A stretch of DNA of 64,000 bases, from contig CAKTBG010000011.1 of the NCBI GenBank assembly GCA_934533135.1, positions 1-64,000 of the forward strand, written 5' to 3'. The notes beneath the pieces were generated by a model that saw only the letters and a list, made by a program, of their open reading frames with translations, made no database searches and had not been told where the DNA came from. Shown here in pieces: positions 60,415 through 64,000 of the stretch. This stretch comes from an uncultured Faecalibacterium sp. Lineage in GTDB: Bacteria > Bacillota > Clostridia > Oscillospirales > Ruminococcaceae. The translations under genes were made by a program, and so were the position numbers. Position 1 is the first letter of the stretch; each line of letters begins with the position of its first letter.

Positions 60415-60468
60415 TTACAGCAAAAACGCCCTCCGCTCCGATCGAGAGCCGAGGGCGTTTTGCTGTCT
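60415..60468. terminator. Bidirectional terminator between metH and the metallo-hydrolase gene
   Basis: Stem GCAAAAACGCCCTC / GAGGGCGTTTTGC with a 21-base loop; T-runs on both strands between convergent genes. Confidence 0.88.
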
Positions 60469-60476
60469 GCCGCTTC

Positions 60477-61607
60477 TTATTTGATACAGGTCGCGCAGGG
60501 GGTATAGCCTGCGGCGACGGCTTCCTCATAGCTGGAGAAGAGGATCTGGTTCTTCTCTGCCGGGAGGTTCGGGCAGGTGGGCAGATGGAACTTTTTGGAG
60601 TTCACATTGCCGATGTAGGCCTGCTGCGCGGTGCTGGACGCCGCCGGGTCGGTGGGGTTCAGCTCCGCGTCGGTGGCGTAATGCTCGCTGGAAACGGTAT
60701 AGTTTGCGCCGTCACTGCCGATGGTGATGGTTCCCATCAAGTCGGTGCGGTAAACGTCCACACCGGCATCCCGCAGGATGCTCAGGGTCTCCTCGTGGGG
60801 GTGGCCGTATTTGTTGTTGACGCCGCAGGAGATGACGCCCATTTCCGGCAGGACGGCATTCAGGAAAATGTAGCTGGACGATGTGCCGGAACCGTGGTGG
60901 CCGACCTGCAGGACGTCGGCTTTCAGGTTTGCGCCGCTTTCCACAAGGTCGCGCTCGGCGTCCGATTCCATGTCGCCGGTCAGCAGGAAGCTGGTGGAGC
61001 CGTAGTCGATGCGCAGCACCAGCGACGTATCGTTGGTCTCGTCGTACTGCCTCACCGGGCCAAGCAGCGTCACCGTCGCGCTTCCCAGCGGCCAGACCGT
61101 GCCCACGGCCGGAACTTCCACCTGCAGACCCTGCTGCTGGGTGTACTTGACAAAGTCCTGAAAGCACTTGGTGCCGGCTTCTGTCACCGGGCTGTACACA
61201 TGGTTTGCCGGGAAGTAGGCCAGCGCAGCAGCCAGACCGCCCACATGGTCCTCGTGGGCGTGGGAGCAGAACACATACTGCAGCTCCTCCACGCCCTGAT
61301 TCTGCAGATAGGAGACGATCAGGCTGCCGTCGTCCACATTGCCGCCGTCGTACAGCATAAACTGGCCGTCGCATTCCACCAGCACGCTCAACGCCTGCCC
61401 CACGTCGATGAAGTGCATCTGGAACGCCTGCCCGTCACCGGGCTGCGCCGTTGCAATGCTGCCGCCGCTGTTCTGGGGCGGCTGGATGACTGCGCCTGCG
61501 TCGCAGGCCGCAAGCCCCAGTGCAAGGGCGGCGGCCAGTGCCAGTGCCGTCAGGCGGCGGACGGTCTTCTGCCAAAGGGTCACTTTTTCTTTTTTGATCT
61601 GTTCCAC
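60477..61607 (-). CDS. ComEC/Rec2-like metallo-beta-lactamase-fold lipoprotein
   Basis: A 376-residue exported protein. A basic start, hydrophobic helix and LAAC lipobox (C35) predict a lipoprotein. The MBL core resembles the C-terminal domain of ComEC: FIDVGQALSVLV, LYDGGN, HAHEDHVGG (H116, H118, D120, H121), LLTGDMESDAERDL and QVGHHGSGTSS. After it comes a 45-residue Cys-containing tail (SKKFHLPTCPNLPAEKN ... YTPCATC) like the Ada-type metal-binding domain attached to many secreted nucleases. A role in extracellular nucleic acid degradation is likely. Its start overlaps the end of the radical SAM gene by 28 bases. Confidence 0.9.
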   Translation of the reverse strand: MEQIKKEKVTLWQKTVRRLTALALAAALALGLAACDAGAVIQPPQNSGGSIATAQPGDGQAFQMHFIDVGQALSVLVECDGQFMLYDGGNVDDGSLIVSYLQNQGVEELQYVFCSHAHEDHVGGLAAALAYFPANHVYSPVTEAGTKCFQDFVKYTQQQGLQVEVPAVGTVWPLGSATVTLLGPVRQYDETNDTSLVLRIDYGSTSFLLTGDMESDAERDLVESGANLKADVLQVGHHGSGTSSSYIFLNAVLPEMGVISCGVNNKYGHPHEETLSILRDAGVDVYRTDLMGTITIGSDGANYTVSSEHYATDAELNPTDPAASSTAQQAYIGNVNSKKFHLPTCPNLPAEKNQILFSSYEEAVAAGYTPCATCIK

Positions 61608-63619
61608 GATTTCTGCGTCTCTTTCTTTTGATTTGCGCCTGCTTTCCGCGCAGGTGCAGCGTGGGGTGCAAACCGCGCACCCGGGCTGGGCTGGCGGCCT
61701 GCGCTCTGCCGGTCTCCGGCAGGCTTGCCCTTCGGGTGGGGGCGGACGGTGTAGGTGCCGTCGTTGTGGATGGTCACCTCGGCGGCTTCGGCCCGGCGTG
61801 CCGAACGCTGGACGGCGCGCCGCCCTTCGGCGGGCACCAGCAGCGGGATCAGATCCTCCCGGTGGGTCATCTTCAGGGCTTTGACCACCTTTTCGGCGTT
61901 GCGCGGCTCATAATACTGCAGCAGTGCGCGCTGGAGAGCCTTGCCCTCCGCAGTCTTTTCGACGAACACCGGCTTGAGGGTATAGGGGTCGAGGCCGGTG
62001 TAGAACATACAGGTGCTGACCGTGCCGGGCGTCGGGTAGAAATCCTGCACCTGCTCCGGTCTCATGTGGTTCTTGTAGAGATACTCTGCCAGATAGACGG
62101 CGTCTTTCAGGGTGCTGCCCGGGTGACTGGACATCAGGTAGGGCACGAGATACTGCTTTTTGCCGGCCTTCTTGCTCAGCTCATAGAACTTGTCCTTGAA
62201 TTTGTTGAAGGTCTCGATGGGCGGTTTGCCCATATAGGCCAGCGTGTTGGGGGCACAGTGCTCCGGCGCAACTTTCAGCTGGCCGGAGACGTGATACTCC
62301 ACCAGCTCCTTGAAGAAGGTGTCGTCCGGGTCGGCCATCAGGTAATCGAAGCGGATGCCGCTGCGGATAAAGACCTTCTTGACGCCGGGCAGCTCCCGGA
62401 CGCGGCGCAGGATCTTCAGGTAATCGCTGTGATCCACGATGACATGGGAGCAGGTGGTCGGCGCAAGGCAGTGCTTGCCGCCGCTGCACATCCCGCGCAG
62501 CATCTGCTCTCGGCAGGAGGGGAAGCGGAAGTTGGCAGTCGGCCCGCCGATGTCGTGGATGTAGCCCTTGAAATCCGGCTCGTGGGTCATCCGCTCGGCC
62601 TCGGCCACGATGCTGTCGGCACTGCGGCTGGTCACCCGGCGGCCCTGATGGAGCTGGATGGCGCAGAAGTTGCAGCCGCCGAAGCAGCCGCGGTTCTGGA
62701 TGATGGAGAACTGCACCTCCCGGATGGCCGGTACGCCGCCCATTGCCTCATAGATGGGGTGATACCGCCGGGTGTAGGGCAGCGCGTAGACCTGATCCAG
62801 CTCCCAGCGCACAAGGGGCTTTGCCGGGATATTCTGGACGAGGTATTTTTCACTCTGCTTCTGGACGATGATCTGGCCGCTGACCACATCCTGATTGTCC
62901 ATCTGGATGCGGCAGGCTTTTGCGTAGGCCACCTTATCGGAAGCGACCTTCTTGTAGCCCGCACACTCGACATACCGCTCGGGCAGATGGTCGAAATCGG
63001 TCATATAGCAGGTGCCGTCCACATCGGTGATGGACGCCGCCGGTTCCCCCGCCGCCAGCCGCCGGGCGATCTCCACGGTCTGGTGCTCGCCCATGCCAAA
63101 GCTGATGAGGTCCGCGCCCGAGTCCTCGGCAATGCTGGGAAGCACCGTCTCCAGCCAGTAGTCGTAGTGCGCGAACCGGCGCAGGGAGGCCTCCAGTCCG
63201 CCGAGGATCACTGGCAGATCGGGGTAGGCCTGTTTTGCCAGCCGGGTATAGACGGTCGCGCTCCGGTCAGGCCGGGCACCGGCCTTGCCGCCGGGCGAAT
63301 ATTCATCCTCGGCGCGGGGGATCTTGGCGACGGAATAGTGGCTGACCATGCTGTCCACGTTGCCGCCGCCGATGAAGAAGCCGTACTTCGGCTTGCCGAA
63401 CCGCTTGAAATCCTCGCAGTCGGTGTACCGGGGCTGCGCCAGCACGCCGACCTTGTAGCCCTCTGCTTCCAGCAGGCGGCTGATGATGGCAGTGCCAAAG
63501 CTGGGGTGGTCCACATAGGCGTCGCCGCCCACCACCACAAAATCCAGCTGCTCCCACCCCCGGGCCTCCATGTCCGCCCGGCTGATGGGAAGAAATTCGG
63601 TGTAGATCTGTTGTTCCAT
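61580..63619 (-). CDS. YgiQ family radical SAM protein
   Basis: A 679-residue radical SAM enzyme of the YgiQ family (UPF0313). The N-terminal DxGDAYVDHPSFGTAII cobalamin-like region, the cluster motif C312-x3-C316-x2-C319 (GCFGGCNFC), and the long insert with further cysteines (CREQMLRGMCSGGKHCLAPTTC) are conserved. The last 90 residues are basic and disordered. The reaction is unknown. Located between ftsK and the metallo-hydrolase gene, with which it overlaps. Confidence 0.93.
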   Translation of the reverse strand: MEQQIYTEFLPISRADMEARGWEQLDFVVVGGDAYVDHPSFGTAIISRLLEAEGYKVGVLAQPRYTDCEDFKRFGKPKYGFFIGGGNVDSMVSHYSVAKIPRAEDEYSPGGKAGARPDRSATVYTRLAKQAYPDLPVILGGLEASLRRFAHYDYWLETVLPSIAEDSGADLISFGMGEHQTVEIARRLAAGEPAASITDVDGTCYMTDFDHLPERYVECAGYKKVASDKVAYAKACRIQMDNQDVVSGQIIVQKQSEKYLVQNIPAKPLVRWELDQVYALPYTRRYHPIYEAMGGVPAIREVQFSIIQNRGCFGGCNFCAIQLHQGRRVTSRSADSIVAEAERMTHEPDFKGYIHDIGGPTANFRFPSCREQMLRGMCSGGKHCLAPTTCSHVIVDHSDYLKILRRVRELPGVKKVFIRSGIRFDYLMADPDDTFFKELVEYHVSGQLKVAPEHCAPNTLAYMGKPPIETFNKFKDKFYELSKKAGKKQYLVPYLMSSHPGSTLKDAVYLAEYLYKNHMRPEQVQDFYPTPGTVSTCMFYTGLDPYTLKPVFVEKTAEGKALQRALLQYYEPRNAEKVVKALKMTHREDLIPLLVPAEGRRAVQRSARRAEAAEVTIHNDGTYTVRPHPKGKPAGDRQSAGRQPSPGARFAPHAAPARKAGANQKKETQKSWNRSKKKK

Positions 63620-63629
63620 GTGTCTCCTT

Positions 63630-64000
63630 TTATTCCTCCGGCTGATTGAGGTTCAGCTCCAGCCACTGCTGGCGGCTGATGAGGACGGCGCGGGGCTTAG
63701 CACCCTCGTAGGGGCCGATGATCCCCTTTTCCTCCATCTCGTCCATGATGCGGGCGGCGCGGGCATAGCCCAGCTTGCACCGCCGCTGCAGCAGGCTGGT
63801 GGACGCCTGCCCTGCGTCGATAACCACCTCGACCGCCTGTTTGAACATCGGGTCGCTGCCGGATTCCTCGTCGGCATCCGCGCTGCTGCTCCCCTTCTTG
63901 CCATCCTGAATGGCGTGCTTTTCCATGGCTTCGATCATGGCCTCGTCGTACTGGACCGTCGCACTCTTCTTGATGAAATCCAGCACCCGGCTGATCTCTT
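63630..64000 (-). CDS. ftsK: DNA translocase FtsK/SpoIIIE, C-terminal part (cut by window edge)
   Basis: The final 123 codons of a larger gene that continues beyond the right edge. The visible part starts ISRVLDFIKKSATVQYDE, passes an acidic linker, and ends with the gamma winged helix (AVEVVIDAGQASTSLLQRRCKLGYARAARIMDEMEEKGIIGPYEGAKPR), which reads the KOPS/SRS polarity sequences. This domain identifies FtsK/SpoIIIE securely. It ends 10 bases ahead of the ygiQ-like gene, so the two are likely cotranscribed. Confidence 0.92.
   Translation of the reverse strand, partial: EISRVLDFIKKSATVQYDEAMIEAMEKHAIQDGKKGSSSADADEESGSDPMFKQAVEVVIDAGQASTSLLQRRCKLGYARAARIMDEMEEKGIIGPYEGAKPRAVLISRQQWLELNLNQPEE

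Overview
The window looks like a chromosomal segment of a moderately high-GC Firmicute of the Oscillospiraceae, most probably Faecalibacterium or a close relative. That is an inference from several things: Clostridia-type gene families (DUF3842, PepV-type dipeptidase, HAAS/DUF4097 anti-adhesin protein, ECF folate S component, YesM/YesN-like sensor pair), strong AGGAGG-type ribosome binding sites, GC-rich third codon positions, and a dispersed family of short hairpin repeats with the arms CTCTCCC/GGGAGAG. No rRNA or tRNA gene lies inside the window. A strong promoter with A-tracts upstream fires off the left edge and could serve an rRNA operon just outside.

Layout. 0.1-2.2 kb: a MerR regulator with two C-terminal membrane segments, a YbjQ protein and a CPBP intramembrane protease form one operon with a classical 19-bp-spacer MerR promoter. 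2.2-4.1 kb: a DEAD-box helicase with a MITE-like element in its leader, then an HU protein. 4.2-13.5 kb: a large pyrimidine block on the minus strand, read as leader peptide/attenuator-pyrC-pyrF-pyrK-pyrD and then, from a second promoter, pyrE-carA-carB. pyrB and pyrR are not here. 13.7-24 kb: cysE, a 1,409-residue BspA-like leucine-rich-repeat surface protein of mosaic base composition, PepV/DUF3842, and an efflux/DNA repair operon (MATE, ExoIII, small export protein). 24.4-26.5 kb: a folT-folC operon controlled by a clear tetrahydrofolate riboswitch with a terminator. 26.8-32.8 kb: M3 oligopeptidase, MscL with a zinc ribbon, a Tat-type alkaline phosphatase, and a PadR plus DUF1700/DUF4097 stress module.

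32.8-47.2 kb: a dicarboxylate/amino-acid symporter; a GGDEF-REC-HD-GYP protein with a separate Hpt protein; an NCS2 purine permease; a complete mglBAC-type sugar ABC transporter; a second MATE pump; a truncated PfkB sugar kinase; and an M50-type membrane metalloprotease. 47.3-54.0 kb: a tripartite TRAP transporter (dctPQM) next to a sensor kinase, AraC-type response regulator and second TRAP-type binding lipoprotein, which together look like a three-component uptake switch. 54.1-57.2 kb: a YcxB-like protein, a candidate structured RNA, and a HaeII-like restriction-modification pair. 57.3-64 kb: cobalamin-dependent methionine synthase split into a reactivation protein and MetH, a ComEC-like secreted metallo-hydrolase, a YgiQ radical SAM protein, and the 3' end of ftsK/spoIIIE running off the right edge.

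The observations I rate highest are: (1) a short U-rich leader reading frame whose stop codon abuts an intrinsic terminator upstream of pyrC, resembling the UTP-sensing attenuator of enterobacterial pyrBI; (2) an apparent complete absence of RGCGCY, the predicted target of the HaeII-like system, among the many GCGC tetramers I read by eye; (3) the membrane-tethered MerR operon that includes an intramembrane protease; (4) hairpin repeats with covarying arms that seem to have been recruited as a promoter -35 box and as a terminator.
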